A stretch of DNA of 64,000 nucleotides from Patulibacter minatonensis DSM 18081 (GTDB taxonomy: Bacteria > Actinomycetota > Thermoleophilia > Solirubrobacterales > Solirubrobacteraceae), in NCBI RefSeq assembly GCF_000519325.1, contig NZ_KI912613.1:487023-551022 (forward strand). The letters are read 5' to 3'. Positions 42,384 through 50,306 of the stretch are shown piece by piece. Position 1 is the stretch's first letter. Each line of letters starts with the position of its first letter. A program made the translations under genes and the position numbers. Under the pieces are notes generated by a model. It had not been told where the DNA came from. It did not search any database and saw only the letters and a program-made list of their open reading frames with translations.

Positions 42384-43556
42384 TCACCAGGTGCGGTAGA
42401 CCCGGACCGTCCTCCCGGGGTTCCGGGCGCTGTCGTGCGAGGTCACCGAGATCCGGAACCGGCCGTGTCCGAGACCGGCCGCGAGGCGGACGCTCGCGAT
42501 GCCCGCGAACCGCTTGCTGACCTGCAGCGCGCGGACGCGTCGGTACGAGACGGCGGTGCGCCCGGCGCGGCGCGTCGCGACGCGCTTCGAGATGAAGATC
42601 TGCATCTTTGCGGGCTCGGAGACGCGCCACCGAAGCTGCCGGGGCGTGGCCGACAGCTTCGAGACGACCGGCGGCGTGGTGTCGACGGGGCGCGGCGGGA
42701 CGACCGCGGCGGGCGCGACCGGGACGACGGGCACGGGCGGGGCGGGCACCGGGGGTTCGACGGGCACGGGCACGGGCACGGGCGCCGGGACGGGCTTCGC
42801 CGAGGCGCGCTGCAGCACGTTGATCCATCCGCCGTCCTGACCGCCGTCCTCCGGCGCCACGGGCGGGGCGGAGGAGTACCAGTCGTACCCGATGAAGACG
42901 ATCGTGCCCTTGCCGTAGGGCACGGTGAAGACGGCATTGCTCGTGCCGTCGGTAGACCGGTAGACCGGCACGGCGCCGGCGGGCAACGTGTCGGTGGTCG
43001 CCGGTTCGGTGTCGTCCTGGTACTCGATCGTCGGCGCAGCACCGGCGAACGGGCTGTCCGCCGCCTGCGGGACGAGGTCCCACGAATCGTTGTCGCGCTC
43101 CTCGTCGAGCGACCAGCCGAACACGCCGTTGAGGAACGAGCCGTCGTCGGGCGCACCGTCGATGTAGTCGTCGAACACCACGAGGCGCCCTCCGCCGGCG
43201 ACGTACTCGCGGACCGCCGCGCGGGCGTCGTCGTCGAGATCGGGGTTCAGGGAGTCCTCCTCCTGCTCCGGCATCGCGAAGACGTCCTTGCCGGCCAGCG
43301 CCGCGCGGATGCCCGGTCCGTCCGTGGCGGTGAAGCGCGTGACGGTGTCGCCGAAGGACTCGTAGGTCGCGCGGACGTTGTAGCCCTCGTGCTCTCCGTC
43401 CTCGAGGACGTCGCTCGTGTCGATGTAGTCGGGGTTGTCGAAGAGCGCCACGCTCGCCGCGTGCGCGGCCGAGGGGACGAGGAAGAAGGCGGTCGTCGCC
43501 AGGCCGACGGCGAGGCGACGTCGGCGGACTCGACGGGATGTTGGTGCTGTGGGCAT
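42384..43556 (-). CDS. Secreted protein with ThuA/GATase-like domain and proline linker
   Basis: The 390-residue protein has a signal peptide (RRRRLAVGLATTAFFLVPSAAHAA, about 1-34). A class-I-glutamine-amidotransferase-like (ThuA/DUF4350-like) domain at about 35-245 contains SVALFDNPDYIDTSD, FAMPEQEEDSL, VREYVAGGGRLVVFDDY, and GKGTIVFIGYDWYSS; a catalytic Cys is absent, so a binding role is likelier than catalysis. A Pro/Val linker (PVPAPVPVPVPVEPP) connects to a beta-sandwich tail at about 300-390 (TTPPVVSKLSATPRQLRW...SHDSARNPGRT), the familiar 'D-x-A-x-N-x-G' extracellular repeat. Wall-associated sugar binding is a guess. ATG at 43556; an intrinsic terminator follows. Confidence 0.72.
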   Translation of the reverse strand: MPTAPTSRRVRRRRLAVGLATTAFFLVPSAAHAASVALFDNPDYIDTSDVLEDGEHEGYNVRATYESFGDTVTRFTATDGPGIRAALAGKDVFAMPEQEEDSLNPDLDDDARAAVREYVAGGGRLVVFDDYIDGAPDDGSFLNGVFGWSLDEERDNDSWDLVPQAADSPFAGAAPTIEYQDDTEPATTDTLPAGAVPVYRSTDGTSNAVFTVPYGKGTIVFIGYDWYSSAPPVAPEDGGQDGGWINVLQRASAKPVPAPVPVPVPVEPPVPAPPVPVVPVAPAAVVPPRPVDTTPPVVSKLSATPRQLRWRVSEPAKMQIFISKRVATRRAGRTAVSYRRVRALQVSKRFAGIASVRLAAGLGHGRFRISVTSHDSARNPGRTVRVYRTW

Positions 43557-43646
43557 GTGGAGGTGGACTCCTGCGACGCGGGGCCGCTGTTGGGGACGCA
43601 CCGACCGTATCCGGCGGCTCACGCCGTACACCGACATTTCGTCAAG

Positions 43647-43670
43647 ATCACCCCGAAGATCACCCCGGGG
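43647..43670. repeat. 12-bp tandem direct repeat before the VOC gene
   Basis: AAGATCACCCCG occurs twice back to back near 43647-43670 in the 144-bp gap between the divergent secreted-protein and VOC genes. It is short, and could be a regulator half-site pair. Confidence 0.4.
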
Positions 43671-43700
43671 TGGGTGCCCGGAGTCGGGTACGGGCGGGCG

Positions 43701-44051
43701 ATGACGCTCTCCCGCGCCGTGCCGATCCTCACCGTCGGCGACCTCCGCGCCGCCGTCGCCTGCTATCGCGCCGTCCTCGGCGTCGACGTGCTGATGGACC
43801 ACGGATGGATCGTGACCCTCGGCTCCGCGGGCGGCGGCGCGCAATTCAGCCTGATGGAGGCCGACGAGACCGCGCCGGTCACCCCGACCGCGTCGCTGCA
43901 GGTCGACGACGTCGACCGGGCCCACGGGGAGGCCGTGCGGGCGGGCCTGCAGATCGTGCACCCCCTGACCGACGAGCCCTGGGGCGTACGGCGGTTCTTC
44001 CTCCGCGACGCGTCGGGCAACGTCGTCAACGTGCTCGCACACGCGGCGTAG
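43701..44051 (+). CDS. VOC-fold (glyoxalase/bleomycin-resistance-like) protein
   Basis: The 116-residue protein has one VOC domain: SRAVPILTVGDLRAAVACYRAVLGVDVLMDHGW, GGAQFSLMEADETAP, DDVDRAHGEAVRAGLQIVH, and the C-terminal WGVRRFFLRDASGNVVNVLAH. The W-G-x-R-x-F-x-x-x-D-P/A-x-G-N motif is intact. Typical metal ligands (His near the start, Glu in the last strand) are not clearly present: the last strand has N-V-L-A-H. It may bind a hydrophobic small molecule rather than do metal chemistry. ATG at 43701, with GGGCG upstream. Confidence 0.85.
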   Translation: MTLSRAVPILTVGDLRAAVACYRAVLGVDVLMDHGWIVTLGSAGGGAQFSLMEADETAPVTPTASLQVDDVDRAHGEAVRAGLQIVHPLTDEPWGVRRFFLRDASGNVVNVLAHAA

Positions 44052-44118
44052 CCGCCGACCCGTCCGAGGCGGTCGGCCGCGGTCGCCGGCGAGGGGCGCG
44101 CCGGCAGGGCCGCCCCGG

Positions 44119-45759
44119 CTACGGCGCGCCGGTCGTCCCGGACGTCGCCGGGGCCCCGACCGCAGCCGGGTCCGGCGTCGTCGGCGTGGGGCTCGACGTC
44201 GTGCCCGCCGCCGCCCCGGAGGACGCGCTGCGCCGGGCGAAGGTCCGCGCCAGGGCGTACATCTCGCGCGGGGTCAGGTCGTCGCCGAGGGTGTTGCTGA
44301 TCCAGTAGGTGGCGCCCGGGCTCTGCCAGAACAGGCGACGGATGCGCCCGCCGTCGTACTGGACCTTCCACGTGCGACCCGCGAGCCGGACGGTGCCGGA
44401 GGCGAGCTTCAGGATCGGCGGGTCCTTCCACGTCGTGCCCTCGACGCCGTAGTACTCGCCGGCGTCCTGCGTCTGCACGACGATGCGGTACGCGGGCCAC
44501 TTCGGACGGCGCTTCTTGTCGAGGATCTCGTAGCCGCGGGACGCCTCGGACTCGTAGACGCCCGCGCTCAGGCGGGCGGTCGGTGCCCAGATCGGCAGGC
44601 CCGAGGTCTGCGAGCCGACGAGCGACGCGACCTGCTCAGCGCCCGGCTTGTCGGCGATCATCGTGGGCGGGAGCGCCGTGGTCGGGCGCCGCTTCCGGCG
44701 CTTCGCGCTCGACGACCCGGATCTCGACGCCCCGGCCTTCGCGGTCGACCCCGACGACGACGGCTTCGCCTTCTTCTCCTTCGGCGGATCCATGAACTGC
44801 CGCCGGGCCCGGGCGAGCGCCTCGGGGGTGGTGGCGACGCCGCCGTCGGCCGTGAACGTCGTCGCGAGCTTGACCCGCTTGGTGGGCTTGCCGGCGACGC
44901 CGACGAGGAGCTTCGCGATCCGCAGGAACTGCCGGTTCCCCTGGATCGTCGACTGCACGAACGGCTCGATCGCCCCGAGCAGCCCGCCGGTGAGGGCGTC
45001 CTGCGCGTCGACCTGGGTCCGCATGTCGGCGAGGAAGTTCGCCTGCCGCGCCTCGCGCGTGATGTCGCTGTCGGCGTGCCGGAAGCGGACGTACGCGAGC
45101 GCGTCCTGCCCGCAGAGCAGCTGGTACCCGGCGGGCTGGTCGATCTGGGCGTACCCGGCGCCGGGGGCGACGAGGTATTTGCGGTCGACGTCCGTGTAGA
45201 TGCAGCCGAGCTCGTTGACGGCCTTCGAGAACGCGTCGAAGCGGATCGCGACGACGCCGTTGATCCGGAACGGGTCCTGCGGGGTGCCGAGGAGGCTCGT
45301 GCGGATCGTCTTCGTCAGCACCTTCGGCCCGTTGCCGAGCGCCCACGCGGCGTTGAGCTTCTGCGGCGCGGTGCCGTACCCGACGATCGGGACCTCGAGG
45401 TCGCGCGGCAGCGACAGCATCGTCGTGGCGTTAGCCTCCGGGTCCAGGCGGACGAGCATCATCGTGTCCGACCGGCTCGGCGTGCCCTTGCCGTCGGCGT
45501 ACCGGTGGTCGAGGCCGGTCAGGAGCAGCGTCTGCGGGCTGCCCGGGTTCGCCGTCGGATCGGTCTCGGGTGCGTCGGCCGTCGGGAACGGCTTCGGCTT
45601 CGGGACCTTGCTGACCCCGATCTCCGCCGTGGCCGCGACCGCGCCGCCGCTGAGCACCACGACGAGCAGCCCCGAGAGCGTCAGACGCATCGCGAGGCGT
45701 CGTCCCGGACGCGGGATCGGTGATCGCGGGAACGCCTCCACGACGTGGTATTGGAGCAC
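44119..45759 (-). CDS. LytR-CpsA-Psr (LCP) family glycopolymer transferase with C-terminal extension
   Basis: The 546-residue protein has one N-terminal membrane segment (MRLTLSGLLVVVLSGGAVAATA at about 24-45). The LCP domain spans about 75-300: TLLLTGLDHRYADGKGTPSRSDTMMLVRLDP, then SLPRDLEVPI, KLNAAWALGNG, and LLCGQDALAYVRFRHADSDITREARQ with the conserved Arg residues that hold the polyprenyl-pyrophosphate. A basic Ser/Lys linker leads to an extra roughly 110-residue domain (YRIVVQTQDAGEYYGVEGTTW, VQYDGGRIRRLFWQSPGATYWISNTL). LCP enzymes ligate glycopolymers from lipid carrier to peptidoglycan. The GTG at 45759 is used. It precedes a GT2 and GT4 cluster and a WecG-type GT. Confidence 0.88.
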   Translation of the reverse strand: MLQYHVVEAFPRSPIPRPGRRLAMRLTLSGLLVVVLSGGAVAATAEIGVSKVPKPKPFPTADAPETDPTANPGSPQTLLLTGLDHRYADGKGTPSRSDTMMLVRLDPEANATTMLSLPRDLEVPIVGYGTAPQKLNAAWALGNGPKVLTKTIRTSLLGTPQDPFRINGVVAIRFDAFSKAVNELGCIYTDVDRKYLVAPGAGYAQIDQPAGYQLLCGQDALAYVRFRHADSDITREARQANFLADMRTQVDAQDALTGGLLGAIEPFVQSTIQGNRQFLRIAKLLVGVAGKPTKRVKLATTFTADGGVATTPEALARARRQFMDPPKEKKAKPSSSGSTAKAGASRSGSSSAKRRKRRPTTALPPTMIADKPGAEQVASLVGSQTSGLPIWAPTARLSAGVYESEASRGYEILDKKRRPKWPAYRIVVQTQDAGEYYGVEGTTWKDPPILKLASGTVRLAGRTWKVQYDGGRIRRLFWQSPGATYWISNTLGDDLTPREMYALARTFARRSASSGAAAGTTSSPTPTTPDPAAVGAPATSGTTGAP

Positions 45760-45822
45760 GAAGGCCGGATCCCTCGTCGCAGTGGCGCGCCGACGCTCCC
45801 GGCGCCGGCGCGCCGCCGCTCG

Positions 45823-46875
45823 TCAGGCGGACGGCTGCGGGGTCGCCCCCGGCGTGCCGCCCGGGGCGTCCTGCACCGGCGGCGGGGGCCCGGGCGGCAG
45901 CATCCCGAACGGCGGTCCACCGGACCGGCCGCCCGAGGCGAGACGACCGCGGCGTGCGGCCCGCCGACGCGACTGCACCCACTTCCGGCGCCGGCGCGCC
46001 GCGGGGAGCTGCCGCGCGACGTCGACGTAGGCCCGCAGCAGGAACCGCTCGCGAAGGACGGCCCAGCCGAGCGCCAGGATCTCGTAGCCGACGATCGACG
46101 GGGCGTTCCGGGCGAAGCCGCCGGGCGTCTCGTTCTTGATGACCATCAGCAGCCGGTTGCGGAACTGCAGCCGGCGGTGCGCCTCGTCGACGAGGTTGCG
46201 GGTCGACGGGCTGTAGAAGCGCTTGTGCCAGGCGACCGCGCGCGGCTCGTAGCGGGCCTCCCACCCGAGCAGCTGCGCGCGCCACGCGAGGTCCGCGTCG
46301 GTCGCCCAGAGGCCCATGTCCTCGTCGAGGACCTCGAGCCCGATGGCGCACTCCTCGAGGCACTCGCGGCGGTACAGGACGCACGCGCCGTCGCCGCCGA
46401 AGACCGGCCCCGCGCGGGTGTAGCGCTCGGGAGACTCGCCGTGGCCGACCAGCCCGTTCTTGCGCCGGCGGTCGATCGTCATGCCGGCGGCGTCGAGCTC
46501 GTCCAGGCGCTTCTCGGGCTCCATGCCCGTCGCGCGCATCAGGCGCGGGACGACGGATCCGAGCGTCGGGCTGAAGAGGTGTGGTCGCAGCGCCTCGAGG
46601 AACCCGGGCTCCAGGACGCAGTCGGCGTTGCACCAGAGGATCCAGTCGCCACCGCACGCCGCGAGGCCCGCGTTCATCGCCGCGGCGTACCCGCGGCGAC
46701 GCGTCAGCCGCAGGCGACGGGCGCCGTGCTGCTCGGTCAGCTCCGGCGTCGCGTCCGTGCACGCGTTGTCGATGACGACGACCTCGTCGGCCCCCTGCGC
46801 GCACGCAGCGGGCAGCGACCACTTCAGGAGCGGCGCCTCGTTGACGGAGAGGATCAGGATCGTGACGCGGCTCAC
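45823..46875 (-). CDS. GT2-family (rhamnosyltransferase-like) glycosyltransferase
   Basis: The 350-residue protein is GT-A family 2: VTILILSVNEAPLL, VVVIDNACTDATPEL, RGYAAAMNAGLAAC, then ILWCNADCVLEP carrying an N-A-D metal motif in place of D-x-D. GGDGACVLYRRECLE and LDEDMGLWATDADLAWRAQLLGW (the E-D-x-D-L-x-x-R region) complete the acceptor site, with AVAWHKRFYSPSTRN. A basic, Pro-rich C-tail follows (RRRRKWVQSRRRAARRGR). Resemblance to rhamnosyltransferases is in the motif order only. The GTG overlaps the stop of the following GT4 gene by four bases, so the two are co-translated. Confidence 0.86.
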   Translation of the reverse strand: MSRVTILILSVNEAPLLKWSLPAACAQGADEVVVIDNACTDATPELTEQHGARRLRLTRRRGYAAAMNAGLAACGGDWILWCNADCVLEPGFLEALRPHLFSPTLGSVVPRLMRATGMEPEKRLDELDAAGMTIDRRRKNGLVGHGESPERYTRAGPVFGGDGACVLYRRECLEECAIGLEVLDEDMGLWATDADLAWRAQLLGWEARYEPRAVAWHKRFYSPSTRNLVDEAHRRLQFRNRLLMVIKNETPGGFARNAPSIVGYEILALGWAVLRERFLLRAYVDVARQLPAARRRRKWVQSRRRAARRGRLASGGRSGGPPFGMLPPGPPPPVQDAPGGTPGATPQPSA

Positions 46876-47969
46876 GAGAGCACGAAACGGTAGACGGCGG
46901 CCGTCTCTTCGGCGGCGCGGTCCCACGAGAAGCCGCTCGCGCGCGTGCGCCCGGCGGGGCCGTACGCGGCGCCGCGGTCGACCACGTCGTGCAGTCCGCG
47001 GGCGAGGTCCTCGACGTCCAGGGGGTCGAACAGGGCGGACGCGCCGCCGGCCGTCTCGCGCAGCGAGGGGATGTCGCTGCAGGCCACGGGGATGCCGCGG
47101 ACCATCGCCTCGAGGACGACGAGCCCGAAGCCCTCGAACAGCGACGGGTGGACCAGCGCGGTGGCGCCGCGCAGCAGCGCGTCGAGCTCGGCGTCGGGCA
47201 GGTACCCCGGCAGCTCCGCGCCCCGCGCCCGGAGTCCGTGGGCCAAGCGGCCCTCCGGCGTGTCGGCGGGATGGGTGCCGCCGGCCCCGACGATCACGAG
47301 CCGGTGGGGCAGGCCCGAGAGCCGCCACGCGTCGGCCAGGCGCTCGAGGTTCTTCTTCGCGCGGAGGTCGCCGATCGCCAGGAGGTACGGGCGGTCCGGG
47401 TCCTCCCCGGGTGCCCCCGCCGCGGCGGACCGCCCCGCCACGGAGACCGGGACCGCCGGATCGACCGCAGCGGTCGTCGCCTCCGTCGTGAGCGGCAACG
47501 ACGGCCCGTTGGGGACGACGTGGACGCGCCCGGGGTCGGCGCCGTAGCGCTCCAGGACGTCGTCGGCGGTGGCCCGCGAGACGCAGATCACGGCCTCCGC
47601 GGACAGCACCGCGCGGCGGGTGAACGTCCGGTACTTCCAGCCGGTCCGCGGGGCGAAGTCGTCGGGGTGGGTCTCGAACGCCAGGTCGTGGACCGTCACG
47701 ACGCCCGGGCAGGGACGGACGAGCGGCAGGAAGCAGTTCGGCGCGTGGAGGAGGTCCGGTCGTCCGGCGCCGCGCGCCCAGAGCCTGGCGGGCCAGCCGA
47801 CCTGCTCCCACGCGATCTCGGGCAGCCGCCCGCCCCCGGCGTACGGCACGACGCGGACGTCGTCCCGCCGGGCGAGGGCCCCGAGGAGGTCTGCGGCGTA
47901 TCGCCCCCAGCCGCGGAGGTCGGCCCGGAACGCGTCGCGGGCGTCGAATGCGGCGCGGAGCGTCACCAC
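46872..47969 (-). CDS. Family 4 glycosyltransferase
   Basis: The 365-residue GT-B protein has LRAAFDARDAFRADLRGWGRY at its start, DLLHAPNCFLPLV, VVTVHDLAFETHPDDF and VICVSRATADDVLERY in the N-lobe. YLLAIGDLRAKKNLERL, LVIVGAGGTHPAD and HPSLFEGFGLVVLEAMVRGIPV (E-G-F-G-x-x-x-x-E) form the C-lobe. The start is uncertain: GTG 47969 is favoured, with 47966 and 47987 close alternatives. It is divergent from the WecG-type gene by about 50 bp and is followed, in overlap, by the GT2 gene. Confidence 0.86.
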   Translation of the reverse strand: MVTLRAAFDARDAFRADLRGWGRYAADLLGALARRDDVRVVPYAGGGRLPEIAWEQVGWPARLWARGAGRPDLLHAPNCFLPLVRPCPGVVTVHDLAFETHPDDFAPRTGWKYRTFTRRAVLSAEAVICVSRATADDVLERYGADPGRVHVVPNGPSLPLTTEATTAAVDPAVPVSVAGRSAAAGAPGEDPDRPYLLAIGDLRAKKNLERLADAWRLSGLPHRLVIVGAGGTHPADTPEGRLAHGLRARGAELPGYLPDAELDALLRGATALVHPSLFEGFGLVVLEAMVRGIPVACSDIPSLRETAGGASALFDPLDVEDLARGLHDVVDRGAAYGPAGRTRASGFSWDRAAEETAAVYRFVLS

Positions 47970-48018
47970 GGAAGGATCCCACGTCACGGCGCGAACGCGT
48001 CTAGCATGGCCTTTCCGC

Positions 48019-48849
48019 ATGGCTGAGTCCTCCACCACCACGCCGGAGCCCGCAGGCTCCGTGCGCATGTTCGACATCGACATCGAGCTCGACACGCCGG
48101 GCGCGATGCTCGACCGGATCACGTCGTGGGTCTCGGACTACCGCCGGGCGCCGCGCCCGGAGCGCCACACGCGGCGGGTGATGTACGCGAACGCGCACGT
48201 GCTCAACCAGACCCACATGGTCCCCGAGCTGCGGCGCATCCTGCGCACGTCGGACCTCGTGTACTGCGACGGCTACGGCGTCCGGCTCGCCGCGCGCCTG
48301 CTGGACGTCGAGAGCCCGCACCGGATGACGGGCGCGGACTGGATCTGGGACCTCGCCGCGCTCTGCGAGGAGCGCGACCTCTCCCTGTACCTCCTGGGCT
48401 CCGACCACGGCATCGCCGCCCGCGCCAGCGAGCAGCTGCGGGTCAAGCACCCGGGCCTCCGGATCGTCGGCACCCACCACGGGTACTTCGACCCCGACTC
48501 GCCGCACGGCGAGCGCGTGCTGGAGGACATCGAGGCGACGACCCCCGACATCGTCCTGATCGGCATGGGCAGCCCGAAGCAGGAGCTGTGGGCCGACGCC
48601 GTCGCCGATCGCTCGCCGTCGCCGGTCCTGTGGACCGTCGGAGCGCTCTTCGACTACGTCTCCGGCCAGGTCCCCCGCGCCCCGTCGTGGCTCGCCGACA
48701 ACGGCTGGGAGTGGATCTTCCGCCTCGCCGTGGAGCCCCGTCGCATGTGGAAGCGGTACCTGCTCGGCAACCCGGCCTTCCTGGTCCGCGTCGCCGACGA
48801 GGGCCAGCGCCGCAGCGCCGCGGCGCGCGCGGCCTCGGCGTCCTCGTAA
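48019..48849 (+). CDS. WecG/TagA/CpsF-family glycosyltransferase
   Basis: The 276-residue protein has the WecG/TagA/CpsF (GT26) fold. The signatures VMYANAHVLNQTHM, YCDGYGVRLAARLLD, RMTGADWIWDLA (with the catalytic Asp region), LYLLGSDHGIAA, IGMGSPKQELWA, and GALFDYVSGQVPRAPSWLADNGWEWIFRLAVEPRRMWKRY are all present (in split stretches). These enzymes add ManNAc or ManNAcA to an undecaprenyl-linked GlcNAc, the first committed step of teichoic or enterobacterial common-antigen-like polymers. Here it points to a wall glycopolymer built with the adjacent GT2, GT4 and LCP proteins. ATG at 48019. Confidence 0.9.
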   Translation: MAESSTTTPEPAGSVRMFDIDIELDTPGAMLDRITSWVSDYRRAPRPERHTRRVMYANAHVLNQTHMVPELRRILRTSDLVYCDGYGVRLAARLLDVESPHRMTGADWIWDLAALCEERDLSLYLLGSDHGIAARASEQLRVKHPGLRIVGTHHGYFDPDSPHGERVLEDIEATTPDIVLIGMGSPKQELWADAVADRSPSPVLWTVGALFDYVSGQVPRAPSWLADNGWEWIFRLAVEPRRMWKRYLLGNPAFLVRVADEGQRRSAAARAASASS

Positions 48850-48852
48850 GGA

Positions 48853-48937
48853 CGGGATCGCGGTCGCGTCGTCGGGGCGGGGTCACGGCCGCGTCGTCGG
48901 GCCGGGTCCGCCGTCGCGTCGGAGGGACGGGATCGCC
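48853..48937. repeat. Tandem repeat with 25-bp period
   Basis: CGCGTC recurs at 48865, 48890 and 48915, exactly 25 bp apart. Around it the unit (a G-rich block, then TCGC or TCAC, GCGTCG and TCGGG) repeats about 3.3 times between the WecG-type gene and the DUF389 gene. No gene fits in this 111-bp gap. Confidence 0.65.
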
Positions 48938-48960
48938 GACCCGGTCGCTACCGTCGACGC

Positions 48961-49917
48961 GTGCTCCACCTCCGCATCGTGAGCGAGCCCACGCGCACGG
49001 AGGCCGTCGCGGAGCTCCTGGAGCGCGACGACGCCACGACGAACGTCGTCGTCCTGGCCGGGGCGTGCCGGCAGCCCGCCGGCGACCTGGTGCTCTGCGA
49101 CGTCGCCAACGAGGACGCCAGCCTGCTGCTGGCCGACCTGCGGGCGCTCGGCGTGACGGAGGACGGGGCGATCGCCGTGGAGCGCGTCGAGCTCGCGGAC
49201 TCCCCGGCGGCGCGGCGGGCGACGAAGGACGCGCCGGGCGAGGAGTCCGACGCGGTGGTCTGGGAGGCGGTGCAGGCCCGAAGCCGCGAGGAGTCGCGCG
49301 TCTCGTGGTCGTACGTGACGTTCATGGCCCTCGCCGCTGCGATCGCGCTCTCGGGACTGATGACCGACAGCGCGATCCTGATCGTGGGCGCGATGGTCGT
49401 CTCCCCGGACTTCGGGCCGCTCGCGGGGCTCTGCGTCGCGGTCGACGCCCGCCGCGGGTCCGAGGCCCGGGCGGCGCTGATCACCACCGCCGTCGGACTG
49501 GTGATCGCGATCGGCGTGGCGGCGGCGCTCGCGGAGCTGATCGTGCAGCTCGACCTGACCCCCGACGCGTTCGACTTCGACCGTGGCCTGTCGTCGATCA
49601 TCTCCCGCCCCGATGCCTTCACGGTGATCACGGCGCTGGCCGCGGGCGCCGCCGGGATGCTGTCGCTCCTGACCGCGAAGTCCGGGGCGCTGGTCGGCGT
49701 CCTGATCTCGGTGACGACGATCCCCGCGTCGGCACAGATCGGCCTGGCCGCCGCGTTCCGCGAGTGGGACTCGGCCGGTGGCGCCGCGGTGCAGCTCGCG
49801 TCGAACGTCGTCCTGGTCGTCCTCGCCGGCAGCGCGACGCTCCTCGTCGTCCGGGCGTCGTACGCGAGACGGCGTCGTCGGCACCAGGCGGGACGGGCGG
49901 CGCGGCCGTCGGAGTGA
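48961..49917 (+). CDS. DUF389-family membrane protein
   Basis: The 318-residue protein has a soluble ferredoxin-like N-domain (LHLRIVSEPTRTEAVAELLERDDATTNVVVL, to about residue 80). A linker and six or more membrane segments follow, with the DUF389 signatures SWSYVTFMALAAAIALSGLMTDSAILIVGAMVVSPDFGPLAGLCVAVDARR (in parts) and GMLSLLTAKSGALVGVLISVTTIPASAQIGLA. It ends in a basic tail. The function of DUF389 is not established. The GTG at 48961 lies right after the 25-bp tandem repeat. It converges on the polytopic membrane protein gene across the palindrome array. Confidence 0.85.
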   Translation: MLHLRIVSEPTRTEAVAELLERDDATTNVVVLAGACRQPAGDLVLCDVANEDASLLLADLRALGVTEDGAIAVERVELADSPAARRATKDAPGEESDAVVWEAVQARSREESRVSWSYVTFMALAAAIALSGLMTDSAILIVGAMVVSPDFGPLAGLCVAVDARRGSEARAALITTAVGLVIAIGVAAALAELIVQLDLTPDAFDFDRGLSSIISRPDAFTVITALAAGAAGMLSLLTAKSGALVGVLISVTTIPASAQIGLAAAFREWDSAGGAAVQLASNVVLVVLAGSATLLVVRASYARRRRRHQAGRAARPSE

Positions 49918-49981
49918 CCCGGGGTGGGGCCGGCCGGGTCCGTCCGCCGCACGCGGTCGAGACCACCGGTCCCGGTCCGGC

Positions 49982-50232
49982 GGTCAACGCTGGTCGCTCA
50001 CCGACCACCCTCGACCGCGGTCCCACCGGCCGGACGCCCAGCCCCGGTCCCGAGGTCACCGATGGTCGCCCACCGACCGGGAATGACCGCGGCCCCGCCG
50101 ACCGGCGGCCCGGCCCAGGTCCCGAGGTCAAAGATGGTCGCCCACCGACCGGGAATGACCGCGGCCCCGCCGACCGGCGGCCCAGCCCAGGTCCCGAGGT
50201 CACCGATGGTCGCCCACCAACCGGAGATGACC
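49982..50232. repeat. Array of four 35-bp palindromes at exact 72-bp spacing
   Basis: In the 389-bp gap between convergent genes (DUF389 and a polytopic membrane protein), copies start at 49982, 50054, 50126 and 50198, each step exactly 72 bp. The last three copies share nearly identical 37-bp inter-element sequence (GCGGCCCCGCCGACCGGCGG and so on), a signature of tandem duplication. No gene is supportable here; open frames through it read as repeated D-G-R-P-P-T peptides. Confidence 0.88.
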
Positions 50233-50306
50233 TCGACACCGCCGACCCACCGACCACCGTGGACCGCGGCCCCGCCGACCGGCCACCCGACCCGTCCCGC
50301 GTCCTC

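Noticed and set aside
49982..50232. CRISPR array (35-bp repeats, 37-bp spacers)
   Set aside because: The repeat-plus-spacer length looks right, but the repeats differ in sequence, the spacers of adjacent units are nearly the same, copies occur singly and at other spacing elsewhere, and no cas gene is near.
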